Shown: positions 1 through 8,015 of the stretch, piece by piece
Layout: each line of letters opens with the position of its first letter
How positions within the stretch are numbered: the stretch's first letter is position 1
Assembly: GCA_003225295.1 (NCBI GenBank)
Contig: QHYZ01000046.1
Coordinates: 62,001-126,000 of the forward strand
Reading direction: 5' to 3'
DNA: 64,000 nt
From: Acidobacteriota bacterium
Lineage (GTDB): Bacteria > Acidobacteriota > Terriglobia > Acidiferrales > UBA7541
Notes under the pieces: model-generated
What the model saw: only the letters and a program-made list of their open reading frames with translations
Database searches by the model: none
Told to the model about the DNA's origin: nothing
Program-made: the position numbers and the translations under genes

Positions 1-2
1 AC

Positions 3-926
3 GTAGCGATTTTCCCGTTGCTTATCCTGCTCCTCCCGGTAACAAAGGCCATCCCTCCGGAAAAAGCGGCCAACAACCCTGCCGACGCGCAGCGCCAACC
101 CCTGGTCGTCACCGTCGATTGGCTTGGCGACCATCTCAACGATGCTTCTCTAGTCCTCTTGCAGATCGGCGAAAAAAAGGATTACGAGAGCGGCCACATC
201 CCCGGCGCGCAGTTCCTGGACTACGCCAGCATTTCCACGCCGCACGGCCAGGGCCTGATGCTGGAGCTTCCGCCGGTCGAGCAACTCGTCTCCGTCTTCG
301 AAAACCTCGGCGTGACAAACCGCTCGCACATCATTTTGTATTTCGGAACGAATTGGGTGACCCCGACCACGCGTGTCTACTGGACGCTCGACTACTTGGG
401 GCTCGGCGACCGCACTTCGATTCTCAATGGTGGCCTGGTGGCCTGGCAGGCAACACACCATCCGGTGTCCACCGAAACAAAGCAGCCCGCGAAAGGCTCG
501 CTCACGCCCGCTCTGCGCAAGGAAATCGTAGCCGACGCCGCGTGGATCAGCAGCCATCTCAACCAGCCGGCCGTCACCGTCATCGACGCGCGCACCCACG
601 AGTTCTACAACGGATCCCAGAGCGACGGAAGTCCCCGCAGCGGGCACATTCCCGGCGCGTTCAATCTTTCTTACCTCGAGGTCATCGATCAGGACAACAA
701 CAAGTTCAAATCCGCTGATGGGCTCAAAGATCTTTTCCGCACCGCGGGCTTGAAGCCGGGCAACTTGATGGTCAGCTATTGCCACATCGGCCAGCGCGCT
801 ACCGTTCTTTACTTCGCCGCAAAGATGCTCGGTTACGACGCCAAAATGTACGATGGCTCATGGGAAGACTGGAGCCGCCGCATGGATTTGCCCATCGTCA
901 CCGGTGAATCGCCCAACAAGCAATAG
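3..926 (+). CDS. Exported rhodanese-type sulfurtransferase (5' partial)
   Basis: Two-domain rhodanese, the architecture of thiosulfate/3-mercaptopyruvate sulfurtransferases that pass sulfur to thiols or cyanide. The first domain carries ESGHIPGAQFLDY and the second RSGHIPGAFNLSY, the typical rhodanese GHIPGA signature in each half. The active-site loop is SYCHIGQRAT, with the candidate persulfide cysteine in the last quarter (codon at 780-782). The frame is open to the window edge and begins with a hydrophobic stretch (FPLLILLLPV) lacking a charged start, so the true start and signal peptide probably lie upstream. A TTG at 18 is possible but has no visible ribosome site. Substrate is not predictable; the loop differs from the CGSGVTA loop of mercaptopyruvate-type enzymes. 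Confidence 0.85.
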   Translation, partial: VAIFPLLILLLPVTKAIPPEKAANNPADAQRQPLVVTVDWLGDHLNDASLVLLQIGEKKDYESGHIPGAQFLDYASISTPHGQGLMLELPPVEQLVSVFENLGVTNRSHIILYFGTNWVTPTTRVYWTLDYLGLGDRTSILNGGLVAWQATHHPVSTETKQPAKGSLTPALRKEIVADAAWISSHLNQPAVTVIDARTHEFYNGSQSDGSPRSGHIPGAFNLSYLEVIDQDNNKFKSADGLKDLFRTAGLKPGNLMVSYCHIGQRATVLYFAAKMLGYDAKMYDGSWEDWSRRMDLPIVTGESPNKQ

Positions 927-1131
927 TCAACGCTTTGCTCCGCGGCCACTTGGAGGCCGGCAAAGGCTAGGCGGCTCTTGTCGGGGCTGCCCCATTTCCA
1001 CTTGCCCGCCTCTCGTGAGTTCCAGCTTCGCAAATGGCCTCCCTGATCTCTAGAATAAACGCGTTGATCGATTCCGCTCTATCTGCCACCGGAGTATGAT
1101 GAAAGAAGGTCCCGGCCCGCGGAGAAGTCCC

Positions 1132-2280
1132 ATGAAGAAAACAATTGCGATTTGCAGTGCTTTCGTGCTGGCGGCCGTCATGGCCGCGGTTCCCCTTAAG
1201 GCTCAGGGTAAGCAAGAAAAGCCCGTAGACACCTCGAAGGACGTGCAGGGTGCGCATACCGGGTTGGACGAAGGTGCGGCGAAAGCTCTGCCCATACAGC
1301 ACGAGCACCACGGCTTCATGCAGGAAGGCATGCACCATGCGGTCGCCAAAGGTGTCACGCTGGATGCGAAGGTGGATGCGGTGGGGCATGCCATTACCCT
1401 CCGCGTTGGTCCGATGAATTTGCCCGCGCACACCGACCACATGAAAATGCCGCAGCCGCCGGATTTGGTTTGGGAAGTACCGATGGAAGGCTGGCTGCTC
1501 GCGTATCACCCCAGGCTCGTGGATGCCAACGGCGGCGCCGTACCGGGAACGGTGCTGCATCACGTGGCGTTCTGGAACGAGAATCGCGCCGATTTTCTCT
1601 GCCTCAACAAGGAAGAACACATTTTTGGTGCGGGCAGCGAGATGACGGACTGGGCCGAAGTGCCGGGTTACGGATACCGCGTGATGAAAGGCAACAAGAT
1701 TCGGATCGAGACGATGATGTACAACCCGACGGCCACGTCTTACGACAAGGCCTATCTCGAAGTGGTGATTCCTTTCCAGGAAGCATCTGAAGATGCGAGC
1801 GCCGCCACTGCTCGAAGGAATGTTTATCCCGCGTGGATGGACGTGACCTCGTGCGGAAAATCCGGCTATGACTTGCCGGCCGGGAAAAGCGAGAAGACGG
1901 GAACGGTGACCGTGAAATACGACGGTATGCTGCTCGGGGTGGGCGGACACTTGCACGACTACGGAAAGCAGATTGTCCTGCAGGATGTGACGCGCAAGGA
2001 GACCGTGGCGACGCTCGATGCGACGGCGGACGCTCAAGGACATCTTGAGTCCGTCCCGGTGAAGTTGTTTGTGCAGCAGGGCGGTTACAAATTTGCGGCG
2101 AACGATGTACTAAAAATTTCCGCGACGTACGACAACCCGACGGGGAAGCTGCTGCGCGACGGTGCCATGGGCATCGCGGTCGGTTATTTTGTTGCTGCCG
2201 ATGATGCGAAAATGGCCGCCTTGCGCCGCGCCGCCAAGCCTTCCCACGACATGTCTTCCATGTCTCACGCCCACCAATGA
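1132..2280 (+). CDS. Secreted PHM-like copper monooxygenase-fold protein
   Basis: 382-residue protein with a signal peptide (KKTIAICSAFVLAAVMAA). I read it as the peptidylglycine hydroxylating/dopamine beta monooxygenase fold: HH at residues 143-144 in LHHVAFWN, HxH at 273/275 in GGHLHDYGK, and a Met at 346 in DGAMGI. In animal PHM the ligands are H107/H108, H242/H244 and M314, so the spacings (129 and 71 here; 134 and 70 in PHM) agree. The third CuA histidine of PHM has no clear match; the likely strand reads ETMMYN. The N-terminal region is His/Met rich (HEHHGFMQEGMHH) and the C-terminus ends HDMSSMSHAHQ, suggesting extra copper binding. The ATG at 1132 is preferred to 1096 because GGAG lies just upstream and it begins the signal peptide. 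Function is inferred from motifs only. Confidence 0.6.
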   Translation: MKKTIAICSAFVLAAVMAAVPLKAQGKQEKPVDTSKDVQGAHTGLDEGAAKALPIQHEHHGFMQEGMHHAVAKGVTLDAKVDAVGHAITLRVGPMNLPAHTDHMKMPQPPDLVWEVPMEGWLLAYHPRLVDANGGAVPGTVLHHVAFWNENRADFLCLNKEEHIFGAGSEMTDWAEVPGYGYRVMKGNKIRIETMMYNPTATSYDKAYLEVVIPFQEASEDASAATARRNVYPAWMDVTSCGKSGYDLPAGKSEKTGTVTVKYDGMLLGVGGHLHDYGKQIVLQDVTRKETVATLDATADAQGHLESVPVKLFVQQGGYKFAANDVLKISATYDNPTGKLLRDGAMGIAVGYFVAADDAKMAALRRAAKPSHDMSSMSHAHQ

Positions 2281-2530
2281 AGAGTGCCCGTTTTCAGAAA
2301 GGAATGAAGTGATCTCTTGCGTTCACGACCGGTAGTAGGTGGCCAAAGGCTGTTATTTCAGCTCCCACTAGGAGTAAGATAGTAAAGTTGTAAGGGGCGC
2401 TACCACTAGCAGTTGCTTCATACTCGGAATACCTTCGGGCCACTCTTCAGGAAGCTACTCTACCGCTAGGGCCATTTCCTTTACCCGACGCTTCCCAGCA
2501 GCATTTGGGGGTGGAAGGTGCATTTCAGCA

Positions 2531-2563
2531 GGCCAAAAGGCCGGTTCGGCTTTGCAGAGCCGA
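2531..2563 (+). other. Two tandem hairpins before the Cap15-like gene
   Basis: GGCC-AAAA-GGCC (2531-2542) is followed by TCGGCT, a TTGCAG loop and AGCCGA (2546-2563), ending 11 bases before the ATG at 2575. They could be part of the mRNA leader or an operator. There is no T-tract, so a terminator is unlikely. Upstream, 2281-2530 holds no recognisable gene. Confidence 0.3.
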
Positions 2564-2574
2564 GCAGGTGAAGT

Positions 2575-3180
2575 ATGCACGGTTACAGCACAGACTCCAA
2601 TGAAAGGAGGGTCGTTCCTCTCCTGTTGGCGCTAATGGCGATTGCTCTAGCGTGGATGTCGTCGAAATTTCTCGCCGTCATGCACCTCTCGATCCCCTGG
2701 TGGTTAGACGCCCCTTCCAGCATGGCTTTCTACGGCGCGCTCTACGCCCTCTTCGACAAGTATCTTTGGCGGAACAGCTTTGTGTACAACATGGGGCTGG
2801 TTAGAATCCCGAACCTTACGGGGCGCTGGCGCGGTTACCTCATCACCTCCTTTGACGGGCATACGAAACGCCACGATTTGATGATCCATATCTTCCAGAG
2901 TTGGACGCAGATCATCGTGTTCCTTACTACGGCCACGTCCATGTCCCGTAGTAGTGCGGCAGTGATTCAAGTTGACGACCCAGAAGGCGCCGCGCTGATC
3001 TACCAATATCAGAATCAGCCCCTGGCAGATGCGATGAGGACGATGCATATGCACTATGGCACGGCGATGTTGAGAGTCTCGAACGACGGGTGCCTGGCCG
3101 GAGATTATTATGCAGGGCGCGACCGGCGAACCTTCGGCCGGATTTGCTGCAAGAGGGTGAAAGGTGTTTGTTCGGATTAG
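2575..3180 (+). CDS. Cap15-like S-2TMbeta effector, orphan
   Basis: 201 residues: two hydrophobic segments (about 13-36 and 41-60) followed by a soluble beta-rich domain (about 77-195). The soluble part carries PNLTGRWRG at 79-87, QSWTQIIVFLTT at 108-119 and LAGDYYAGRDRRTFGRI at 174-190. This PxLxGxWxG / QxW / GxY...RxTxG pattern matches the SMODS-associated two-TM beta-barrel family (CD-NTase-associated protein 15). In CBASS, Cap15 binds a cyclic nucleotide and disrupts the inner membrane; related 2TM-beta effectors pair with mCpol in Panoptes. No CD-NTase, mCpol, Cap2/Cap3 or other defence gene is adjacent: a PHM-like gene lies upstream and a transglycosylase lies convergent downstream. A GCAGGTG ribosome-site-like element precedes the ATG. 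Family call from motifs; role as defence effector is inference. Confidence 0.7.
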   Translation: MHGYSTDSNERRVVPLLLALMAIALAWMSSKFLAVMHLSIPWWLDAPSSMAFYGALYALFDKYLWRNSFVYNMGLVRIPNLTGRWRGYLITSFDGHTKRHDLMIHIFQSWTQIIVFLTTATSMSRSSAAVIQVDDPEGAALIYQYQNQPLADAMRTMHMHYGTAMLRVSNDGCLAGDYYAGRDRRTFGRICCKRVKGVCSD

Positions 3181-3260
3181 CGCCCGGGAGAAACGGTAGC
3201 GCGCACTGTTTGGCCGGCGCGAAGGGCGTGGCAGGCAATGAAGACAGCGACTGGAAGGAT

Positions 3261-4517
3261 TCAGTCGTCGAGGCGCCCAGGCTGCTTTTGCCGCGGGGCA
3301 GTCGATGCCGGAGCAGTATCAGGACTCTTGGCATTCCTTGCCGGATCGTCCAGAGCAGTGGCGTGCTCGAGAACCCTGCGGGCGTATTCGGCGACGGTCT
3401 TCACGCCCGCGGCATAGGCGGGATTGGGAGTCTTGACGCCTCCGTTGTAAGCGCCGGTGGCCTTTTCGACGTCGCCGCCGAAATGATCAAGAAGGCCGCG
3501 AAGCAGCAAGCCGGCGTAGGTGGTGAGCACGGCATCATCCACGGAATTGAGGCTCAGCTCGCGCGGAGGCCGCAGGCGTGCGGGCAGCAAACGATAGTCC
3601 CTTTGGTCTTTCAGGTAAAGCTGATGGGCGGCACGCAGGGTTTCACGGGTGATTTGCCAGGTGCCGATGGCGTAGTCACTGACCATGACGCGCTTGCGGC
3701 CCCGGCGAAGAACGATGTCGTCGCGCTGAGCGCGCTTCTTCCAAACAACATGGGTGAGATCGCCGTCAACGTCCATGTAATCGTTCTCCATGGCGCCGAC
3801 TCCCAGGAAGTAGTCGAGCGGAAGTGAATAGAACTGGGCGACGTCGAGAATATCGGCGGCAAGCTGGGTCGCCTGTTCGCGCGTCAGGGGGCGGGGGGCG
3901 GCATCGCTCCTCGCGAGCACGCGGTTGTCGGTCTGTGACTTGAAGACGAGAAACCTGGCGAGCGCGGGGAGAAGCCGAAAAGAATTGAGGGATTCTAGCT
4001 TCTGCTCGGTGGGGACTCCATACGCAACGTCGAACATATGGCTTTGTTGCTGGTAGTAAGCGAAGTCCTTCTGCGTCCAGGAAATCAGATCGTAGCCCGC
4101 GATCAAGTTGCGGCCTTCGAGCTGCGCAAGGTGCGGGACCGCGGTGAGCAGATCGTTGTCGCTGACCATGAAGATTTCGTAGGACGGACCGGTGGAAGTA
4201 TCCACGGCAATCAACAGGATGCCTGGGGAGTCACTGCCCTCCTGGGCCTCGCGGCCGCGCAGATATTCAAAATGGAGAAAGGCTTCGAGCTGGTCGTGGA
4301 AAGTGGCGACGCGGGCGGAGGCGACGCCGGTCGCAAACGGCAAGACCAGCCGATCGCCTTGAATTTGGGGCCGAGAAAGAACGGGTTTTCGCGGAGCAGG
4401 CAGGTCCAAGGGCCACAGGCGATAGTCGGTGTAGGCGCAGGCCGCAAAGGCCAGCAGGCCAGCGGTGAGGCACAGAGAGTGTCTGAGGAGCCTTCGGAAG
4501 GATCGCCTGCCCAACAT
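3261..4517 (-). CDS. Lytic transglycosylase (SLT)-like exported protein
   Basis: 418 residues with an N-terminal hydrophobic signal (LCLTAGLLAFAACA, possibly a lipobox at AAC). The C-terminal half has the lysozyme-like SLT pattern: GAMENDY with candidate catalytic Glu244, GTWQITRETL at 285-294, and AYNGG at 356-360. Such enzymes cleave the glycan strands of peptidoglycan. The N-terminal 200 residues match nothing I recognise. The C-terminal tail is Pro/Ala/Lys rich and looks disordered. It converges with the Cap15-like gene, with 80 bases between the two stops. The long first half differs from simple Slt proteins, so the physiological role (turnover or secretion-system assembly) is open. Confidence 0.75.
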   Translation of the reverse strand: MLGRRSFRRLLRHSLCLTAGLLAFAACAYTDYRLWPLDLPAPRKPVLSRPQIQGDRLVLPFATGVASARVATFHDQLEAFLHFEYLRGREAQEGSDSPGILLIAVDTSTGPSYEIFMVSDNDLLTAVPHLAQLEGRNLIAGYDLISWTQKDFAYYQQQSHMFDVAYGVPTEQKLESLNSFRLLPALARFLVFKSQTDNRVLARSDAAPRPLTREQATQLAADILDVAQFYSLPLDYFLGVGAMENDYMDVDGDLTHVVWKKRAQRDDIVLRRGRKRVMVSDYAIGTWQITRETLRAAHQLYLKDQRDYRLLPARLRPPRELSLNSVDDAVLTTYAGLLLRGLLDHFGGDVEKATGAYNGGVKTPNPAYAAGVKTVAEYARRVLEHATALDDPARNAKSPDTAPASTAPRQKQPGRLDD

Positions 4518-4960
4518 TGCTCCACTCCCTTTCTACCTGGATAGCGGAGCTTTGTGATGGCGACAAAGTCCGCAGTTTCTCTTCTTACTCCATAGGATGC
4601 ATCCGGGCCGCCGGGAGGGATGCTACGACTAAACATAAGAAAACAAACAGCTTACTAAAAACAAGCCGAAGAATGTGGGCTGGAAACTGTGGGCGGGTGT
4701 GTACACACTACCACGGCTTGCTGAAAACCGGAAGCGACTAAATTGCCTGTCTGACCAAAGGAGCTCCGCTACCGCGCGGTGCCTTGGGCGGTGACCGGTA
4801 GCACGACGGCGGTGGGGAGAACCGTGAACCAGACAGCGTAATGCAAGAAGAGGCCCGTCCTTCCTGCCCCTCAGCATGTGGTTACTTCCGCTTAGCTGAA
4901 GAGGTCGCTCTTATCATTCACGGTAGAAAACCGAAACAGAGGCTCTTGCGATCGGGCCGA
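4518..4960. other. Intergenic stretch with no convincing gene
   Basis: This 443-base gap lies downstream of the aldo/keto reductase and upstream of the transglycosylase gene, both on the minus strand. Short open frames here have shadow-like composition and no ribosome sites. It contains a perfect 12-base palindrome (4697-4708) and a looser inverted repeat, GCTACCG at 4768-4774 with CGGTAGC at 4796-4802. No tRNA or known ncRNA signature was found. Confidence 0.5.
4697..4708. promoter_or_regulatory. Palindromic operator-like site GTGTGTACACAC
   Basis: A perfect 12-base palindrome about 180 bases upstream of the transglycosylase start. Palindromes with a TGTNNACA core are typical of PadR- or GntR-type repressors, but no regulator is encoded nearby, so assignment is speculative. 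A related GTGTATACAC lies at 12484-12493. Confidence 0.25.
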
Positions 4961-5830
4961 TCAAGAAGCGGCGATGCGGCGAATCAAGTCTTCCTGCTCC
5001 GACTGGGATTCGGCGCCGATGGTGAAGGCGTCGAGGAGGTTAAGCGAAAGGGCGAAGCGCAGGGCCTCGTCTTGGCGATGGCGCAGCTCTCCCTGGCCCA
5101 GGATTTTCATGCCGACGATGCCTTTGCCGGCAGCGCGCATCTCCAGGAGGACAGCCAGAACAGTGTCGGGGTCGGCGTCCATATACGCGCCAACGGGATT
5201 GATACGGACGAGATCTACATCGACCCAGGGAGACTTGGCCGCGGCGCGGAGCGCTTCGATGCTGTGGCAGGAGCAGCCATGAGCGCGAATGATGCCTTTT
5301 TCTTTGGCTTCGGAGAGAACGTCCATGACCCCTTTGTAGCGGTTGGTCCAATCGTCTTCGGTGAGGCAATGCATGAGGCAGATGTCGATATGATCAGTGC
5401 CCAGTTCGCGGCGAAAACGGTCGAGATCGGCGCGGGCGGAGACGGGGTCGCGGGCCCACGTTTTCGTCAGCACGGTGATTTTATCGCGCGGGACTTGCTT
5501 CAGGGCTTCGGCGACGTGCGGGTGACTGCCGTAGGAATCAGCGGAATCGAAGAAGCGCAAGCCGCGGTCGTAGCCATTGAGGAGCAGGTCGGAGAGGCCT
5601 TTGATGCCGAGAGCAGTTTGGTGGGAATGATGACCGCTGCCGACAGTGCCGGTGCCCATGGCGAGCCGGCTGGTCTGGATGCCGGTCTTGCCGAGGGTCA
5701 CAGTGTCTGTGGCGCTGAACTTGCGCGAGAGAGCGGGGAGAGCTAGCGGACGCTGCGCGAAGGCGGCCCGATGGATCCAGGCGGCACCAGCGGCACAGGC
5801 GGTGCGATGGATGAAATCGCGACGTTTCAT
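4961..5830 (-). CDS. Aldo/keto reductase with Tat-like leader
   Basis: 289 residues. The N-terminus MKRRDFIHRTACAAGAAW resembles a twin-arginine signal (RRDFI, then an Ala-rich core), suggesting export of a folded protein. After it comes an aldo/keto reductase TIM barrel: LGKTGIQTSRLAMGTGT, then FFDSADSYGSH (catalytic Asp and Tyr), VLTKTW (Lys) and ICLMHCL (His), the AKR tetrad, so it is probably active with NAD(P)H. The C-terminus is short for the family and the NADP-binding end is abbreviated. It is transcribed alone, with PilZ upstream and a gap downstream. Substrate unknown; if exported, cofactor supply in the periplasm is unexplained. Confidence 0.8.
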   Translation of the reverse strand: MKRRDFIHRTACAAGAAWIHRAAFAQRPLALPALSRKFSATDTVTLGKTGIQTSRLAMGTGTVGSGHHSHQTALGIKGLSDLLLNGYDRGLRFFDSADSYGSHPHVAEALKQVPRDKITVLTKTWARDPVSARADLDRFRRELGTDHIDICLMHCLTEDDWTNRYKGVMDVLSEAKEKGIIRAHGCSCHSIEALRAAAKSPWVDVDLVRINPVGAYMDADPDTVLAVLLEMRAAGKGIVGMKILGQGELRHRQDEALRFALSLNLLDAFTIGAESQSEQEDLIRRIAAS

Positions 5831-5913
5831 GCGGCCTCCCTATTGTAGCGTTTCGGGGCTCGTCCACCTCTTAATAGACGCGCGAAGCCGACGTTGGGTT
5901 ATCAGGCGCACCG

Positions 5914-6246
5914 CTAGAGTGAAATTCGAGGGACCTCATAGTAGAGAAACTGTACGCCCACGCCCAATTTATCGTTTGCGGCCCCCAGTGATTCGACATG
6001 CACGACGCGCCCGGTGAAGCACCATTCCGCCACATCGTCCCCCACCACCTCCCGGGGCATTTTCAAATGCACCTGAATCATCACTCCCTGGGGCAAGCTC
6101 TGCTCTGTGGCGAAATATACGCCATGGTTGCAGATATTCATGGAGGCAGCCGTCCGTTCAGGATCGGCAGGTGTTTGCACGGGGCGGAACCTCAGTGGGA
6201 CCTTCATGATCAAACGACGTGCAAAACGACGCTCCGAACTCGGCAT
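5914..6246 (-). CDS. PilZ-domain protein
   Basis: 110 residues forming a single PilZ domain. RRFARRLIMKVPLRF supplies the RxxxR c-di-GMP-binding motif and SMNICNHGVYF corresponds to the (D/N)xSxxG motif, here NICNHG with the serine position altered. The C-terminal GVGVQFLYY is a typical closing strand. Stand-alone PilZ proteins are c-di-GMP receptors that bind partner proteins in motility, polysaccharide export or transcription control. Because the second motif deviates, ligand binding is uncertain. No pilus or flagellar gene is adjacent. Confidence 0.75.
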   Translation of the reverse strand: MPSSERRFARRLIMKVPLRFRPVQTPADPERTAASMNICNHGVYFATEQSLPQGVMIQVHLKMPREVVGDDVAEWCFTGRVVHVESLGAANDKLGVGVQFLYYEVPRISL

Positions 6247-6385
6247 GGTTTTCTTTTGGACGCGGGAAGTAACCAGGTTGAGATAAGGGAGGGCGGAGAT
6301 CAGTTTTACGAATACGACGGGGCAGGGTCAAGCTGTTTTTAACTTTCGAGTGATGGGTCTAAGGGATAAGTACTGTTAGTTCATC

Positions 6386-7414
6386 CTAAGCGAGGAGAAG
6401 GCCTTTGGGAACGTGGTGCGTTCTTTCGGGACGGTCATGATGGGCCCACCATTCGCGCCAGGCATCGGGGTCCTTACCGAACGAGGCACCGGTGATGGAT
6501 TGCAAAGAGGCGCAGACCAAGTCCTGCGTGGCAGGCTCCAGAGAATCGTCATCGAGGAGATTCAGGAGCTGCGGAACGGCGGTGAGGCGCTGCTCGTCCG
6601 TCAGCATGCCGGAACGCGCCAGGTTGCAGGCGGCGCGTTCACGAACTTGTCTCGCGGGATCGTGGGCCAGAATGGAGAGAAGCGGACCGATGGATTCCGC
6701 GGTGCCCAGCATGGCCAATCCTTCGACAGCCCAGAAGCGCGTCTGCTGATTGGAATCGTGTGAATAGCGAAGGAGTGTGGCCAACACCGTGGCGGGCTCC
6801 ACGCCGCGATTGCCCAGGGCACCAAGTCTCCAGAGCGCGAGGTAGCGACTGTCGGGATCGTTGTGAATCTGATTGAGAAGTTTCGCGAGGCTCTGCGGCG
6901 ATTTTCTCAGGTTGTTGGCGACGAGATCGATTTCCACGGCGGCGACGCGCACGCGAGGATCGTTGGAGTCAAGAGCCGCAAGCACAAGATGGAAGAGTTG
7001 ATCGGTGTCTTGCAGGTGGCCGCGCCAGGAATCCAGATTCTTGTGGATCAAGCCGAGAGACTGATCGGGACGGTGGATGGCAAGTTCGAGAAGGCGCTCG
7101 GCCTGCTGTTGGGGGGCCAGGTGGCTGATTACTTCCGCGTCAGTGTTATTAGCGCGAGGATCGGAGGCGGGCACTAAAACGGGCCTTTGAACAAGCGCGG
7201 ACGCCAGTGGCGGGGCAGTGTGAAACCATCTCAGCCCAGCGATTTCAAAGCGGGCGACGCGATAACCGGCGAGGGTGGAAATGGCGGCGAGCAAAATCAG
7301 GAAGGAGACGTAACCAGGCAAGCGATTCGGAGTATCCGATTCGCGATGAGCGGCCCGCTCCTGGTAAGGAGCGGGCCGAGGGACCCCGGAGATGTCTTCT
7401 AACGAATCGTTCAT
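6386..7414 (-). CDS. Membrane-anchored HEAT-repeat protein
   Basis: 342 residues: a short cytoplasmic N-terminus, one membrane segment (PGYVSFLILLAAISTLAGYRVA, about 34-55), then a soluble part of alpha-helical HEAT-like repeats. Repeat units read DSNDPRVRVAAVEIDL, SNQQTRFWAVEGLAML and DPARQVRERAACNLARSG, the expected D.xxVRxxAxxxL pattern. HEAT repeats are protein-interaction scaffolds; no enzymatic domain is visible. The start of the coding region contains a perfect 12-bp inverted repeat (7351-7378), which would form a strong mRNA hairpin about 36 nt after the start codon. Specific role unknown. Confidence 0.7.
   Translation of the reverse strand: MNDSLEDISGVPRPAPYQERAAHRESDTPNRLPGYVSFLILLAAISTLAGYRVARFEIAGLRWFHTAPPLASALVQRPVLVPASDPRANNTDAEVISHLAPQQQAERLLELAIHRPDQSLGLIHKNLDSWRGHLQDTDQLFHLVLAALDSNDPRVRVAAVEIDLVANNLRKSPQSLAKLLNQIHNDPDSRYLALWRLGALGNRGVEPATVLATLLRYSHDSNQQTRFWAVEGLAMLGTAESIGPLLSILAHDPARQVRERAACNLARSGMLTDEQRLTAVPQLLNLLDDDSLEPATQDLVCASLQSITGASFGKDPDAWREWWAHHDRPERTHHVPKGLLLA
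7351..7378. repeat. Perfect 12-bp inverted repeat
   Basis: CGGCCCGCTCCT (7351-7362), loop GGTA, then AGGAGCGGGCCG (7367-7378). The repeat lies inside codons 13-22 of the HEAT-repeat gene, encoding PRPAPYQERA. In mRNA it would form a very stable hairpin close to the start codon. It may be a translational attenuator or a chance product of a REP-like element. Confidence 0.6.
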
Positions 7415-7673
7415 GGGTCAAGCGCGTCGCGCCCGCTTTCGGCGCACGCTAAGCAGCAAGTTAAGTTGCAGAAGCGAGGTCAACAATGGTACGGGCGGCC
7501 AGCGGCGTTCTTTTCTGCTGGCAAACCCTGTAGCATCAATGCGATTGGAGCAGTTACTGGTACGCAGCACGCGTTCGAACCCCGTACGAAAGAACAGGGC
7601 CTGGCGGATTTGGCTGAGCCCAGCGATGGTGCAAGTGGTCCCTGGAGAACCATTGGGGATGGAAAAGGCGTAC

Positions 7674-7702
7674 TTTGCCCGCGAGTGGGGGTCTGCTAGA
7701 AT
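7674..7702 (+). promoter_or_regulatory. Candidate sigma-70 promoter for rpmB
   Basis: TTTGCC (7674-7679), a 17-base spacer, then TAGAAT (7697-7702), about 65 bases upstream of the rpmB ribosome site. The -10 is good and the -35 is weak. Confidence 0.4.
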
Positions 7703-7771
7703 GAGGAGCTTGGTTTTGCGATATTCGAGCAGGAAACCCAAGCCCAAATAAAAATTGAAGCAGGAAGAAAA

Positions 7772-7963
7772 ATGGCACTGAAGTGTGAGTTTTGCGGCAA
7801 AGCGCCGCATTTTGGAAACGTGATCAGCCACGCGAATAACACGCGGCGGCGCCGCTGGAATCCGAACCTGAAGCGCGTGCGCGCGGTCGTGGCGGGCGTG
7901 AGGAAACACGTCCGTGTTTGCACGGCGTGTATGCGCGCCGGCAAGATAAAGAAAGCCGCCTGA
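7772..7963 (+). CDS. rpmB: 50S ribosomal protein L28
   Basis: 63 residues, a normal length for L28. It begins MALKCEFCGKAPHFGNVISHANN and continues RRRRWNPNLKRVR, the standard L28 signature. It retains a zinc-type Cys set: CEFC near the start and CTAC near the end, so this is the C+ form that coordinates Zn. AGGAAG sits at the expected distance from the ATG. A promoter-like element lies 70 bases upstream, and the SurA-like lipoprotein gene follows after 52 bases. L28 is a late-assembly protein of the large subunit near the E site. Confidence 0.95.
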   Translation: MALKCEFCGKAPHFGNVISHANNTRRRRWNPNLKRVRAVVAGVRKHVRVCTACMRAGKIKKAA

Positions 7964-8015
7964 GTCTCCAACCTTGAACTTGACCGTTCTGAACCTACGT
8001 TCCGTGGGGCGTCGG

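Noticed and set aside
7560-7590. GTTCGAACCCC resembles a tRNA T-loop
   Set aside because: The flanking bases do not form a T-stem (CACGC versus CCCCG), and no acceptor or anticodon stem was found.
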